Origin: Pholiota molesta
Lineage: Eukaryota; Basidiomycota; Agaricomycetes; Agaricales; Strophariaceae
DNA length: 64,000 bases
Direction of reading: 5' to 3'
Assembly: GCA_014925825.1 (NCBI GenBank)
Contig: JACGCK010000155.1
Location: 44,071-108,070, forward strand
Part shown: positions 35,767 to 47,359 of the stretch, one piece after another
How positions within the stretch are numbered: the stretch's first letter is position 1
Layout of the letters: every line of letters begins with the position of its first letter
Made by a program: the position numbers and the translations under genes
Notes under the pieces: generated by a model
What the model saw: only the letters and a program-made list of their open reading frames with translations
The model's database searches: none
Told to the model about the DNA's origin: nothing

Positions 35767-36340
35767 TTATTTTTGAGGCCAGGTTAACACTGAACCCCAG
35801 AGAGAAATGCAGATGCCATCGAACTCCTCACTTCTTGCGGTAGATGATTCAAGTCGGCGAGGAAAACTGTCGCGAGGTCAAGACAAAAGTTTACTATCAG
35901 CAGTTGAATTTATATAATTAGTTGAATTGAATTACTTACGATGGGTTTTCGACCGAAGTCATTGGCACAATGGCATTGTGGACCGCCGGGGTCAAATCCC
36001 CTGCCAGCCGTCTCAAGCACGTCCCACTGAAGTCAAGCGTGAGCAGATTGACCGCGTATATGCATCGGAAACATACCTCAGCCCTTCTGAATCGACCCGG
36101 CACCCAAAATACTATGTCTTGCTTACAGCCTACACAAAGCCTACAGGAGGATTGTTTCGTATCAGAATCGTTAGAGAGGAAAGAGCACGCAAGGGGTCGG
36201 ATTCTGTCGGAACATGGTGGTAAGAGGAAAGGAGTTTTGCAACGCGACTTCGAGGGGACGCAGGTCTCCCACTGGCAGCGGGCGGATGGCGAACGGGCCG
36301 TAAGCGATGCACAGCCACCCATCAATAATTCTCTTCCCGT
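35767..36340 (-). CDS. Putative minus-strand gene, frame unresolved
   Basis: Unrecognised. Several junctions with good GT..AG ends lie here: donors near 36080 and 35938, acceptors near 36027 and 35868. All three frames carry protein-like stretches. One reads WLCIAYGPFAIRPLPVGD; one reads QDIVFWVPGRFRRAE then WDVLETAGRGFDPGGPQCHC; one reads LTPAVHNAIVPMTSVENPS and can run to TAA 35767. It might be a separate small gene, or upstream exons of the HNH gene. It is divergent from the CBP3-like gene. Confidence 0.28.
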
Positions 36341-36513
36341 CACGTCCAGCTCCGCCTCCGTCTCGTCTTCAACCCAACTTCATCCATCCCAATCCCAATC
36401 CCCTCATTCAAAAGGATATCTGTATAAAGGTATCTGACTCTCCATTGGTATACTATTCGTGTCTAAAGCTCTTTACCCAGTGCACCGACCCGCAGCCGGA
36501 AGAAAACCACAAA

Positions 36514-37619
36514 ATGGTAGCACGCTCTATCGTCCTGCGCCATTTGCGCGCGTCCAAAATGGCCATACGGCCCTCGCCCGCCTCTCTACGGCTCATGAGT
36601 ACACAGAAAAACCCAACCCCAGTACCGAAAACCACCACCGAGGAGCCCCACCAGCCGAACTGGCTGACGCGCAAAGTCGAGAGCTCGCCAGCAGCGAAGA
36701 CGGCGTTCTTTGCGCTCGCGAAGGTCCTTGGGTACCGCAGTCCGAAGCAGATGGCCGGGATGCGGGCGTTCGGGCTCTACGAGCAGATATGCGCGGTCAA
36801 GCCAGACGAGGACAAGGAGTTTTGGCAGAAGGGTACGTCGCCCCCCGCCTCCACCGCGTACACACACTGACGCTTCCCCCCACCCACCCAGCGTGCTACC
36901 TCCCGCCGACCTTCCAGTCCTGGTTCACCGTCACCAACCTGCACATCTGGCTCCTCACCACGCGGCTGCGCGCGCTCCCCGCGGAGCACGGGCGGCACTA
37001 CCACCAGGCGCTCATCGACCACTTCTTCATCGACATCGAGGACCGCATCCGCACCGTCCTCCAGCCGCCGCCCACGCCGACGGCGCCGTACACCTTCGCC
37101 TCGGCCTTCTACGTCAACCCCAACGCGCCCGCCCCAAATAAGAAGCGCAGCCGCGCGCCGGACCGCATCGTCACGCGCCAGATGAAGATCTTCAAGGAGC
37201 AGTGGTCCGGCATGGGCATCGCCTGCGACCTCGGGCTCGTCAGGGGCGACGCGGAGCTCGCGGGCGCGGTGTGGCGCAACCTGCTCGGCGCGCGCGGGGC
37301 GGCGGGCATCGACTACGCGGGCGAGGCCGCGTTCCGGCGCGCGGTGAACCTCGTCGGCGGGGAGGTCGTCGACGTCGCGAAGGTCGACTGGGAGCGGGAG
37401 GCGCGGAAGGATGATGCGTCGGGCGTGCACGACTTCCCGCCGAGCGAGGTGGACAAGTACCTCACGTACCCCGAGGTCATGCGCGATGTGGTCGCGTACT
37501 GTCGGAGGGAGCTGAAGCGGCTGGAGGGCGTGAGCGATGAGGATATTATGAGTGGGGATTTCAAGAAGTTGAGGTTTGGCAGAGTCAGAGAGGGCCAGGC
37601 GGAATCGAGCGTGCCTTGA
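36514..37619 (+). CDS. CBP3/UQCC1-like ubiquinol-cytochrome c chaperone
   Basis: Mitochondrial assembly factor that acts with Cbp6 on newly made cytochrome b of complex III; 348 aa. Exons 36514-36832 and 36892-37619, one 59-nt intron, phase 1. The N terminus is basic and Ser/Arg-rich without acidic residues (VARSIVLRHLRASKMAIRPS), a likely mitochondrial targeting sequence. Core motifs: LGYRSPKQMAGMRAFGLYEQ, CYLPPTFQSWFTVTNLHIWLL, LIDHFFIDIEDRIR, RQMKIFKEQWSGMGIACDLG, then LAGAVWRNLLGARG and EVMRDVVAYCRREL. Length and order fit Cbp3/UQCC1. GC-rich. The family call rests on these blocks. Confidence 0.82.
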
Positions 37620-38159
37620 GGCCTCACACGCGACGAATCCAACGTCTCAGTTTATCCCATCCAACCGCCCACAGATTCACTTAATCAACAGCTCAGCACT
37701 CGTCGCCGCTAAAGAAATTGTCATAACCAGAGTCATACCATCTCTATTCCCATACTCTGGTGTGTTTCAATCGTTAATGGCGATAAATTAATACAGCATG
37801 GTAGATTAATAGCATGGGCCTCCAAAATTTAATAGGATAATCGCTTACCACCTAGAACGATGATGGGCGGTCAGCGAGTGAGATAGTGGAAATCGAACAT
37901 AGCTAAGGCGGGGTGATAGCGGGAAAGTGAAGCGTGGGAACGGTTCGCGCCGGTGCAACCATCCGCATCAACGTGGCCGTTCGTTCTTCGTTATTCCTAC
38001 CATTCGGACTCTGCTTAAATGTGCCTCGTACAATTGTGCAACGTACACACAGGTCGCGACGTATCTAGCAAATGTAAGTGACATAATTATACGAACATTT
38101 CGGTACTTTCACTCCATTATCTGCAGACTGATTCTAAACTGATACGATGTTTTTTGTAT

Positions 38160-38967
38160 AGGATCCAGCCCAAAACTTGTTTTCTCTCTTCTCGAAAGAA
38201 CCATTAGCGACGACGAAGAACGGAAGATTTCGTGAACAGCAACATGTCCAGGCCAATCGGATGCCCAGCCTGAGCGCTATAAGTACCTTCTGCACGCCTT
38301 ATTTGACGGTTAGTTCGAACTTTAGCATTTTTTCTAAGCCATGTCTGATTCGCCGGCGACCATCTACTTTCTTACAGATGCGATTCGAGGCATAGGCGAG
38401 TATCCCTCTTCCAGAATGTGCTTTCGCTTACTCCTTGCTCTAACAGGTGAATCCACAGCATAGGTCTTGCTCTTATCAACCCCATTGCTTCGGCAGACCC
38501 TTTCGCAGTATCTATGCCGGCGCCCGCGACCCGTTGGCTGCTAGCTCTCCCCAACTCGCGGAAATCGTCAAGTTCGTTGCTCGCAAGAAGATACCACGAC
38601 ACTGGCGAAGAAGCTCGCCTTGTGTCAGATACACTGCAGCAATATCCAATAACGTCGGCAAGATACACGAGGCGCCGATTCACGAGCTCCCTGAACATTT
38701 CGCAGTACGCTCACCGTTTCGTGGCTTCCGGTATCGAATCCTGACATCTACCCATAAGTAAATGTAGTCGGCAAATCATCCTCTTCCAATCCCTCTACCC
38801 TCTTCTCAAACCCAGCGCATACCCGTGCTTCGTGCCCTCAGCTCCTTCGGTGGTAGCTTAGGTCTGATTCCAGCGGCACTCCTCTCTACATGGCGCCTCA
38901 TGGTTCAAAGAGCAATGAAGTCAGAGCCCAGCAGTAGCGACACATTCGACGACGATTACAGAAACTG
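38160..38967 (+). pseudogene. Fragment of an unknown gene, start of the duplicated block
   Basis: Unrecognised, but parts look coding: LLALPNSRKSSSSLLARR then ARLVSDTLQQYPITSARYTR near 38520-38690, and LGLIPAALLSTWRLMVQRAM near 38865-38930, ending at TGA 38967. From about 38620 on it is also present, inverted and more damaged, at 56.58-56.96 kb. No start and no consistent frame through the whole. Probably the 3' part of a gene cut off by the rearrangement. Confidence 0.35.
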
Positions 38968-39075
38968 AGTACATTCAACGCTTCCATCGCTCAGAACGGC
39001 ATCGCCTCGGACAAAAGGTAAGTACAAAAATTGACCTTTCGGCGACCGCTTTCTAAGATGGCTCTTAATAAATAG

Positions 39076-39655
39076 GCGCATGTTGGACGATATTGTTGGA
39101 CGCGAAAGAACGAGCCACAACGAGTTTCCATGTGCGAAATCTTCGGTAAGCTTTATGTGCTCGTCTCGAAGTGTATTGCACGACTGATTTATGCCTTACT
39201 TTATAGAGAGTACCCATTGACTGGTTTGCACCAGCTCCTATGGAAATCGTTCGCGTCGCGTCAACCTCCGCCTCGTCGGCGCCACCGTTACGCAACTAAA
39301 TATACATTGCGGTCTGCAAGATCTCACCGGCGGCGCTTCGGGATCGATGACGCAGAATGCCAAAGGATCGATCTCCAGCTTTGAGATACGTCCCTCGTCC
39401 ACTTCTGATGAGCAAGCCTACGCACAACATACCATGGAGATTCATGATAACGAGGCAGAGGTGGCTCTGGCCCCGCGTGTCGCTTTCGTCGCGCAGGAGG
39501 GCGGCAGGCTTGCTGTGTGTGCCAGCGAACCCGTGGGACTGATGGAAGACGTGGCAAATGCGGTGGCGAGGATCCAGTTAAGTGGAAGAAGCATTCGTTT
39601 GGGAGATGTTGAAGGATGTTAGCCTGCATACGGAGATTTTTTCACTGTAGCGAGG
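39076..39655 (+). pseudogene. Ferric-reductase pseudogene (last two exons)
   Basis: It reads MLDDIVGRERTSHNEFPCAK, a GTAAGC intron at the same place as in the intact gene (LDDIVGR...RTRRIEF), then IDWFAPAPMEIVRVASTSAS and a stop. It resumes with GGASGSMTQ ... AFVAQEGGRLAVCASEPVG ... VANAVARIQLSGRSIRLGD. Compared with the intact reductase at 14.5-16.9 kb, the central part of the last exon is deleted and stops are present. All upstream exons are absent. Confidence 0.85.
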
Positions 39656-39852
39656 GATGGTGACTTGCTTCTTGTACGCTTCCCTTCTCTATGTATCTGA
39701 CATGTGCATATTGTATTCTTAGCATAAACGTTCTTATTAGCTGACAGACGAAAGCTGTGGCGGATAAGGGATATGCAGCGGACTCCCATGATCGTATCCA
39801 CGGTTGACGGTCTTCCTTCATCCAGCACCACTCTTGACTACTCTCTTTCCGA

Positions 39853-41781
39853 ATGGCGAACGACCTCCTCACTATACCAGATGAGCTCCTCATCAAGATA
39901 CTCGCCAACCTCGATGCCGTTTCTCTCACTCGCTGCGCCATGGTATTATGATAGTCTCTTCCTTACGTGAAAAGATATTGAAATCGCAAGGGCAGACCTG
40001 CACATCAGTCTCTGAAACAGTCAAGAGCTCGTCGCTCTTAGCCTACACCATCCATCTGCACTTCAACGGCGTCTGTACCACCGTGAAATCCGTCACCCAG
40101 CCGTACCACGAACTCATCGATCTACTTTTGCACCGTCGGCAGGCGCAAATGTTCCCGAAGTGGACCATCGACAAGACTTTGCAGATGCGGTGTACTTGTT
40201 TCTCATCTGACCTTTCAGGTAGCATATTTTTTAGCACTGATACGAGAAATCTCGAGCTCGGCTTGCTTCCTACTTGTGGCAGCGCCAACGAATCGGGCGT
40301 TCTGTCCAAAAGCCTCCGAAGGCCTAATTTTTCTACTGGCCAATTAGCAGTTGATATGACGCAGAGTTTGATAATAATGATAGAAGACGACTCTGAGATG
40401 TGAGTATAATGTATCACTGTTCCTCTTCGATGGAATCTATCTAAATGTCTCGACAGAAATTCATCGACGACTGACACTCGTGTCGTCGACATCCACATTC
40501 GCACTCTCACCGATACTCCTCACCCACAAGCGCGGCAGGGTCAATTACAGTTCATTGTCGAGCCTGATGATTCGGGCAACACTGCTGACAACGCCTCTAT
40601 ACAAATCGCACGCAACATCCTGTCGCTCTTTTTCTACACCGACCAAGATTTCGGGCAGAGTCAGCCCCGAGTGCTGATATGGGATTGGGTCACATCGGAC
40701 TTGCTATTGGTGCGCTGATTGATGTCTCACGTATTTGCAGCTTATTTGACGAATTGTGGATTGCTCAGGATTCCGCCACCTCCTCCCCACCGTTGCTCCC
40801 GTCTTTGCGGTCTGACTTCGCTCTCCTCGATTCTACGTATTGCTTCGTAACATGTGCATCCAACTCCGGGTCCATCAAACTGTACAAACTTTCACGATCT
40901 CACGCATCCACTGCCCAAGCCGTCCACCTTGCGACACTTCATCTTCCTCCCACGGGTCTTCATGTTGAGATCGAACGCATCGCCTCTCACGCTGGGGGTA
41001 TTGAAGCATCTCCGCTCCCCCACACCCCGTTCGCAGTACACGATGATGACCGTTTACATGTGTTCACAATAGCGTACTGCTATCACGACCCCGGGATTGC
41101 ACAGGCGCATAGCATGCACCGGTTGGAGTACCTCGATCTATTTGTGCATCAGCGCGTGCTGACAAGGTATTGCACGCAACGATGGCACAGTCGGGATGTG
41201 CCTCTGGATATTCCATGGTCGGCATGGGGCCCACCCAACACGAAGATCATCTACCCCGCCCGCTTTCGTGGAGAAAACTCGGGGTGATCCTGTTCACTTG
41301 CTCTTCGAACGAGGACGTTTAATTGACTATTTGATTTGCAGTACAAGGACTGTTCATGGCCAACGCGTCGTGCACTCGCGCGTTCACGCTCCTGCGCACG
41401 GTTTTCGCCGGCTTGACCTTAACCCCACCTATAATTCTCTCGAGATCCTTGATTTCTCTTTGGCAGCGGTGTTATCTGCCAGAGGCGTTCTACCGATGCC
41501 TCAATCATCTTTGGAGGAGAACTTTTCGGGGAAACTGTTGTCATCGAGTAAGCTCGATACTTCGCAATGTAATCTTTTCGCGAACGACGTGGAGACCCAT
41601 CTTCCTTGCGTATCCTTTACGGCGAATCTTGACCGTAGGTATGCGAAGTTTATGCTCTATGCAGACGGCATTGTCGGTTTAAATGTACGTTTATCATTCC
41701 CTCCACCCGGGTTCATGCTATTTCATTTGTCGATTTCGAATACAGTTTGAAATGCTGTTATTGACATCTCGTTTCTTCTAG
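39853..41781 (+). CDS. F-box protein, copy A of the inverted pair, 546 aa
   Basis: Predicted substrate receptor of an SCF ubiquitin ligase. Exons: 39853-39942, 39996-40399, 40457-40709, 40769-41283, 41342-41684, 41746-41781; introns 53, 57, 59, 58 and 61 nt; all phases agree. F-box at residues 1-35 (LLTIPDELLIKILANLDAVS, LTRCAMTCTSVSETVKSSSL). A long C-terminal region of the agaricomycete F-box type follows: YHELIDLLLHRRQAQ, FIVEPDDSGN, VLIWDWVTSDLLL, HLATLHLPPTGLHVEIER, PLPHTPFAVHDDDRLHVFTI, LFVHQRVLTRYC, IPWSAWGPPNTKIIYPARF. The last exon stops at TAG 41781. Copy B has CAG there and reads 20 codons further, and the same frame is open in copy A beyond the TAG. It sits behind a dead ferric-reductase tail. 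Confidence 0.8.
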
Positions 41782-41853
41782 TTCACCTCCAACTTGTTGA
41801 CTGCGTGTTTAGACGTATACACCATCTAACGTAACAACGACGCACGCAATAAA

Positions 41854-42890
41854 AGTCTATCTATCCTGTATAGGTCGAAGCTATTTTGTTAACTGAATTC
41901 TGATTTACCAAGAAAAACCATAGTTCGAATGCGTTTTACATAATTTGAGAAATCGTCACTCAACAACTTCAATTGAATAACTCTTTTTTCCCCTGCTTTT
42001 CCAATTACCGCCGCCGTGTTTTATTATTGTCCTGTATTATAGCGAGCGGTGGTGTTTGTGCGTGGAAAAGCCTCCATCTCTGATCTAACGTGCATCTGTC
42101 ATGAGACTGTCACCTTGCTTGCAATCTGACGCAATGGGAATTTCGAGGTATTTGCATCGACCTTCGGTGCGCAACATCGCAGCCGCTGAAGAATATTATG
42201 AGGCAATTTCTAAAGAAATGTCCTGAAGGAGAAGGGTTTCAGGCTTTCAGCTTCTTGTCTTTTCGAAAAAGAGAATGGTATCGGCCTATTTACAGGGGTT
42301 CACTATCTTTGAATACTTATGCTTATGCTTCGCGCAACTAGTTTACAATGATTGAATGACATGTTCATATTTTTTGGAAGCCTCCGCGAAGTCTTGAACA
42401 TTGGTTTCCCATGGATTCTACAGATGGCGTGATCGAAATCTACCTTCCGAGAGAATGCGTTCTTTCGCTCCAGAATCTGAGTTGCGAAAAAATGACAGGG
42501 TGCATCACCTAAGTTCTCGGTATGTATATTTAATTCAAAATATATTCCGGTACGTATATCTAAATCAGCAGATATTCAGGCGGGTGTACAAGCGCGATAT
42601 CTTAAAAGACGTACCTCCATGCACATACAAGCCTTCGAGTACATGAATTCGGGCCGCCGAAAAGTGTTGACGGTGATAGCTTTGAAGACGATTCATCGAA
42701 AACGTCGCCCAAGATCGCGCGCGTATGAACGAGTTTGAGACTGAGGGGCTCGAAGGCAAAATCACAATGTCATTCGCAAGTCGGAGAGATGTCCTTAGGG
42801 ATGCGTGCATATGTTCGCATTTGATGCTCGGATAGTTTGAACTACAGACTTATGTACGTGCGCGCTGTCAGATGTGAATAAGAAAAGCGC
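41854..42890. other. Spacer, no supported gene
   Basis: AT-rich, with short frames only. No resemblance to the surrounding repeats was noticed until about 42890. Confidence 0.4.
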
Positions 42891-42894
42891 AATT

Positions 42895-43160
42895 TCAAAT
42901 GGCGAACTATCTCCAGACTCCTCACCGTGCCAGCAAAGCTTTTCATTAAGATACTCCCCGACCTCGATGCTGTTTCTCTGAATCACTGCACCATGGTGTT
43001 ATGATAGACGTTCTGGAACGTAACTGAATTCGCTAGGGCACCTGCACGTTGATCTACAAATTGATAGGAATAGGGGTATGATACATATACATCAGCGCGC
43101 GTTGACAAGATATCGCGCGCACCGAGCGCGCGGATATGCAGTAAAAAGACTGCTTGTGGC
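42895..43160 (+). pseudogene. F-box relic with internal deletion
   Basis: It starts with a degraded exon 1 (ATGGCGAACTATCTCC..., LDAVSLNHCTM) and the donor 'gtgttatgatag'. It jumps over most of exons 2-4 and contains a piece of exon 4 (the 'cagcgcgcgttgacaagata' region, from HQRVLTRYC). The joining segment 'gttgatctacaaattgatag' is shared with the relics at 17.7 and 53.65 kb. Confidence 0.7.
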
Positions 43161-43514
43161 CGGCCGTAGGTGCCCTATTTTGCACGAAGATGGTCAATAT
43201 GATATACCCAAATATGTTTCTCAGAATTATGCGACCGCAATGCGATGGACTTGCGACGTGAAAATGTTCTGAGAATCAGTACGCTATGGTGCCGAGGTTC
43301 GGCTGCTGTTTGCGAGCACGCCATGTTCAAGTACAGCATCTACTTGGCATTTGCTTCATTGCAATCACCTGCGATCACCATTCTGCTTGGAAAGAGTATC
43401 AATGATTTGGATTTGGATGCCTGGGAGCGCGCCGGTGAACTCGGAAGTACGGAACGCGGTAAGTGATGCTTCTGATGATGATTATGTACAAACGTACCTC
43501 TCTTCCTCACCACC

Positions 43515-46454
43515 ATGGGCAGCACCGACTCCCCCGACCCCTTCGCCCTCTTCCACACCCCGCCCCAAACGAATCCGCCGGCGAGCGCGCAGCGAGAGAA
43601 GCCAACGAAGCCGCCGCCCGCAAGGTGTCCGAGCGCATCGACGACGAGCTGCGCGCGGAGAAGGCGCGGCTGAAGCGCGAGCGGGTCGTGCGTGTCCTGT
43701 TGCTAGGCCAGAGCGAGAGCGGCAAGTCCACCACGCTCAAAAGTACGCACACACCCCCCTCTCTCCCCGCCCCGCGCACGCCCACTCACCGCGCACGACC
43801 CTGGTAGATTTCCGCCTGCGCTACGCCCGCGCGGCGTGGGACGCGGAGCGCCTCGCGTGGCGCTCGGTCATCCAGCTGAACGTCGTGCGCTCGCTGCGCG
43901 CCGTGCTCGACGCCGTGCAGGCCGAGGTCGACGGCGCAGCGACGACGCACCCGGACGATGTCGGCCTCACCACGCCCACGACCACGCCCACGATCACCGC
44001 CTTCCCGCTGCCAGCAGACCCACTCGCCTCGCCTTTTCCTTCTTCGGCTCCCGCCTCCCCGGCGCCTGCGACCCCTGCGACCCCCTCAGCCCCAGGCCTG
44101 TCGCACACGTTGTCCTCGCGCCATGTGATCTCTGTTTCTATCCCGTCGAAGCACCATCCCAGCCTCACGGAGAAGCAGTCGCAGGCGCTCACGGACACGT
44201 ACACCGCGCTGCGCCGCCAGCTCGAGGGCCTCGAAGACGTGGAGAGGACGCTGATGCGCCGCCTGGGCGCGGGGAGCGAGGAGGATTATGGCGAGACCGC
44301 CGAGAGACACGACGAGGGCGATGCGCCGGCGGCGGTGGCGCCGAGTAGCAGCAGTAGTGGTAGTGTGCTGTACACCCTCGATCCGAGCGCGCCGGGCCCG
44401 GCGGTGGCGGTGGCGGAGCCGCGCGCGAAGCCGGAGTGGGGCGTGCAGCGCCTGCAGGACGCGCTCGTGCGCAGCGCGCGCTCGTCGCCGTCGCCGCCGC
44501 ACGTGCTCCCGCGGGCGCCGCTCCCTTCCGTGGGCTCAAGGCTGCAGGGCGCGGGCACGGGCACACCAAGCGCGTCGGGATCAAGGGGGCCGTCGCCGGG
44601 TCCGGAGGGGGTGGCGGGGGTGGTGGATGGGGAGGGGGCGGGGAAGGAGGAGGATACGCCGACGGTGTGGCTCGCGGAGCATCGCGCGGTGGCGAAGGTG
44701 CTCTGGGCGGACGAGGGTGTGCGTACGGTGCTTAGGAGGAGGCGGGTGAGGGTCGAAGATGGGGCTGGCTTGTAAGTCCTTTGGTTTTGTTCTTGGCCAT
44801 TTTTTGCATCTTTTTGCAATTTTTTGTTCTCTTTCGGAGCACCCATTTTTCTTTCTATGAGTTTGTGCGATGCACCAATGTGCATGTGCGCTCTCGGTAC
44901 TTATATTTTCACATCCACTTGGTTTCGTACTTCTGTTACCTTTACTTCGGCCCATCGACTGTCGGCTCGTCTCGTCTTTCTCCCGTCTTGCTACAGTTGG
45001 CGGACGAACGGTCCACGGCCGTTACCCCATCGAGAGATTCGGGTGTGCCTTTCCTCGTCTGCTCCAGGCCTCTCTTCTTCTGTTTCGCGCTGCTTTGCCA
45101 CAGTTCTTTCTTGCATCCTTGCTCTTATTCTTTTTTGCCCCTTTCTTTTTATTCTCTTTGTACACACATCTCGCGCCAGTCCATCCTATTCTTCGCTGGG
45201 GCTCAATTATTTTCTGTGTTGGTCTCCCAACGCGCTTGCATGACCTATATTGACCTCAATTTACCCGCCTCCAGTTTCCTGGATGACCTCGACCGCATCG
45301 CGCAGAAGGACTACACCCCATCCGACGCAGACGTCGTGCGCGCGCGCCTCCGCACGCTCGGCGTGCAGGAGTACCGCATCCATTTCCAGGGGCACACGCG
45401 TGAGTCGTCCTCCCTTCCCTTTTCCATTTATCCCGTTTTGCCCCGTATTCCCCGTTTTCCCCCGTCTCTCGGTGTGCGCACGCTGACCGCGGCGCCGGCG
45501 TAGGCTCACATGGGGCAGCGATCAGCAACGATATGGGGCAGGACTGGATTCTGTATGATGTGGGCGGGTCGCGGACGACGGTGCGTGTGCTTACTTGTGG
45601 CTTGTGTGTGTGTGGGGTGTAGTGGGCTGATGATGGGTGGGAGCAGCGGCCTGCGTGGGTGCCGTATTTTGACAATATCCAGGCGATCATATTCCGTGCG
45701 TTGATTTTTTTTATGTGCTATTCCTTCGTGTCGTTGTTGACTTGGCGCTGTATTACTATCATTGCAGTTGCTCGTACGTCCACGGAGCTCATTCGCTCCA
45801 CATAATGCCTCTGACTCTGATCCTCTCCCCGGCGGCACGCAGCCGTGTCCTGCTTCGACGAGCGGCTCTCGGAGGACTCCAAGGTCAACAGGCTCGAGGA
45901 CTCCTTCCTCCTCTTCCGCGAGATATGTAGCTCGAAGCTGCTCGCGAAGGCGACGATGATCCTGTTCCTGAACAAGTGCGATCTCCTGAAGAGGAAGCTG
46001 CGCGCGGGCGTGCAGGTGAAGCACTACCTGCCGAGCTTTGGGGCGCGCCCAAATGAGGCGGGCGCGGTGGTTAAATGTACGTCGCGTGTTCTTTTGGGCT
46101 TGGGTTTGGGGAGGTGCTGATGTGTGGTGTGGTGGGTGTAGATCTAAGGGAGAAGTTCCGCGAGGTGATGAAGCAGAGCTCGCCGGAGCAGAGGTGGAGT
46201 TATTTCTATGCTACGTCTGTCGTCGTACGTCTCTCTCTTCTGTCTTATCCTACTCACCTGATGCTCTCGTTTTTATCCATTTTGTCTGCGTTTTAGGACA
46301 CGGAAGCCACTGCGACTACGATCTCCGCTGGTGTGTTTCAACTTTCATTTATGGTTGTTATTCGTAAGACGCGATACTGACTATGACCTTGCGCGTTGGC
46401 TTAGTACGCGACAGCATTTTACAAAACTATCTCAAAAAGGCCGACTTCGTCTAG
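43515..46454 (+). CDS. Atypical G-protein alpha subunit with frame break near the N terminus
   Basis: GTP-binding signalling subunit. Exons: 43515-43742, 43808-44771, 45275-45399, 45504-45580, 45647-45695, 45768-45773 (6 nt), 45843-46076, 46142-46224, 46297-46330, 46405-46454. G1: VRVLLLGQSESGKSTTLK. Switch I: RTLGVQEYRIHFQG. G3: WILYDVGGSRTTRPAWVPYF; the catalytic Gln of DVGGQ is Ser. Then APVSCFDERLSEDSKVNRLE, G4 ILFLNKCDLL, G5 YATSVVDTE and C terminus VRDSILQNYLKKADFV. The helical part carries an insert of about 250 residues rich in Ser, Pro, Thr and Ala. MGSTDSPDPFALFHTPP fits a myristoylated start but is one base out of frame with the rest at a C-run near 43560-43566. An alternative in-frame ATG lies at 43463. 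Intron two is 503 nt. Confidence 0.78.
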
Positions 46455-46639
46455 GTTTTGGGCTCCATTCTTGTGTTACCTTTCGGCTGGAATCGGGAAC
46501 TTGCATCCCGCCAAAATCTTGCATCCAATTTACGTCTGCTGCGACGCCCACTCAGTCATCTGTTGTTTACTATTCTCCGCATTGCATCCTTATATCCCCG
46601 GATTTCCGTCGCTGTGTTTATATCTGCTTTCTTTTTTTG
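46455..46639. other. 3' region of the G-alpha gene
   Basis: Non-coding and T-rich; includes a long T-run near 46632. No feature called. Confidence 0.35.
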
Positions 46640-46649
46640 GTATATTTCG

Positions 46650-47245
46650 TATGCTTGGACGGTATGATCCCTCGCAATCTTTACTTTTCAATCTATGTCG
46701 GGCGGATAGTTAACGGCTATATTTATATATTTATGTTCGGTTCTGTTGCCCGTCGTGGTTACTCGTTCGGTGCTTGGGCTGACGAATCTTTACACCGGCA
46801 AACTGGCATAATGTTAGAGCAATTTCAGGCATACCGTAGCCGCCTCTGATCCCTTAAAAAAAAAAATGCCCTATCTCAATTGCAGAGCCATTGCGAACGG
46901 ACAAATAAGATTATCACTCATCGTTCTTGTAGATCTGTAAGCCATTCCCAACCATAAATATGACTAAAAATGAACGCAATATGAGAACAGGAACAGTGTT
47001 GACATCATTCAGGTTCAATATCTTCTTTGTATGACGTGCAATCGACATAAGTGGATAACAAGGATAACATATGGTTTGTCAGCGATGTCAGCGAGAGCTC
47101 AGTCTATTTTGACTGCGCGTTAGGCGCTTGAATTCCTAAAGACGGAATAGTAATGGTGCAGAGATGCCATTCCAACCGTTTCAATCGCCCATCAAACGTC
47201 TGCTGCGTACGTCCAACTACATTCTTGCAAAGCCCCAACCCACGT
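46650..47245 (+). repeat. Tandem duplication, copy 1 (non-coding)
   Basis: Contains 'tttacttttcaatctatgtc', 'gggcggatagttaacggcta', 'gttcggttctgtt', 'gcttgggctgacgaat', 'tgacatcattcaggttc', 'tatgacgtgcaatcgacata' and 'cgtctgctgcgtacgtccaa'. The same elements occur in the same order from 47360 on. No protein is recognised. A run of A at 46856-46866 lies inside. Confidence 0.75.
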
Positions 47246-47359
47246 TCAAGTTCGACGCCCCAATGCCTCTCCTCATCCTCAAACTGCCAGGCCACGCTGA
47301 AGGCCGCTTCGTGGGTGGTATATCCACCCGCGCTGCGCTGGTACGATATCCTTTGCCAT

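Larger units (their letters stand above)
38620..41853 (+). repeat. Inverted repeat, left arm (about 3.2 kb)
   Basis: The sequence matches the reverse complement of 53756-56957 throughout, with scattered substitutions and small indels. Matching content in order: unknown gene tail, decayed ferric-reductase tail, intact F-box gene. The two arms lie about 12 kb apart. Confidence 0.88.

Noticed and set aside
39943..40016. F-box copies A and B as pseudogenes because exon 1 and exon 2 seemed out of phase
   Set aside because: The acceptor GGGCAG at 39995 (55627 in copy B) restores phase, so both genes are open.
40710..40740. A 31-nt intron in F-box copy A (and 29 nt in copy B)
   Set aside because: The junction would be out of phase. 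Using the later acceptor at 40768 (and 54857 in copy B) gives introns of 59 and 57 nt and keeps the frame in both copies.
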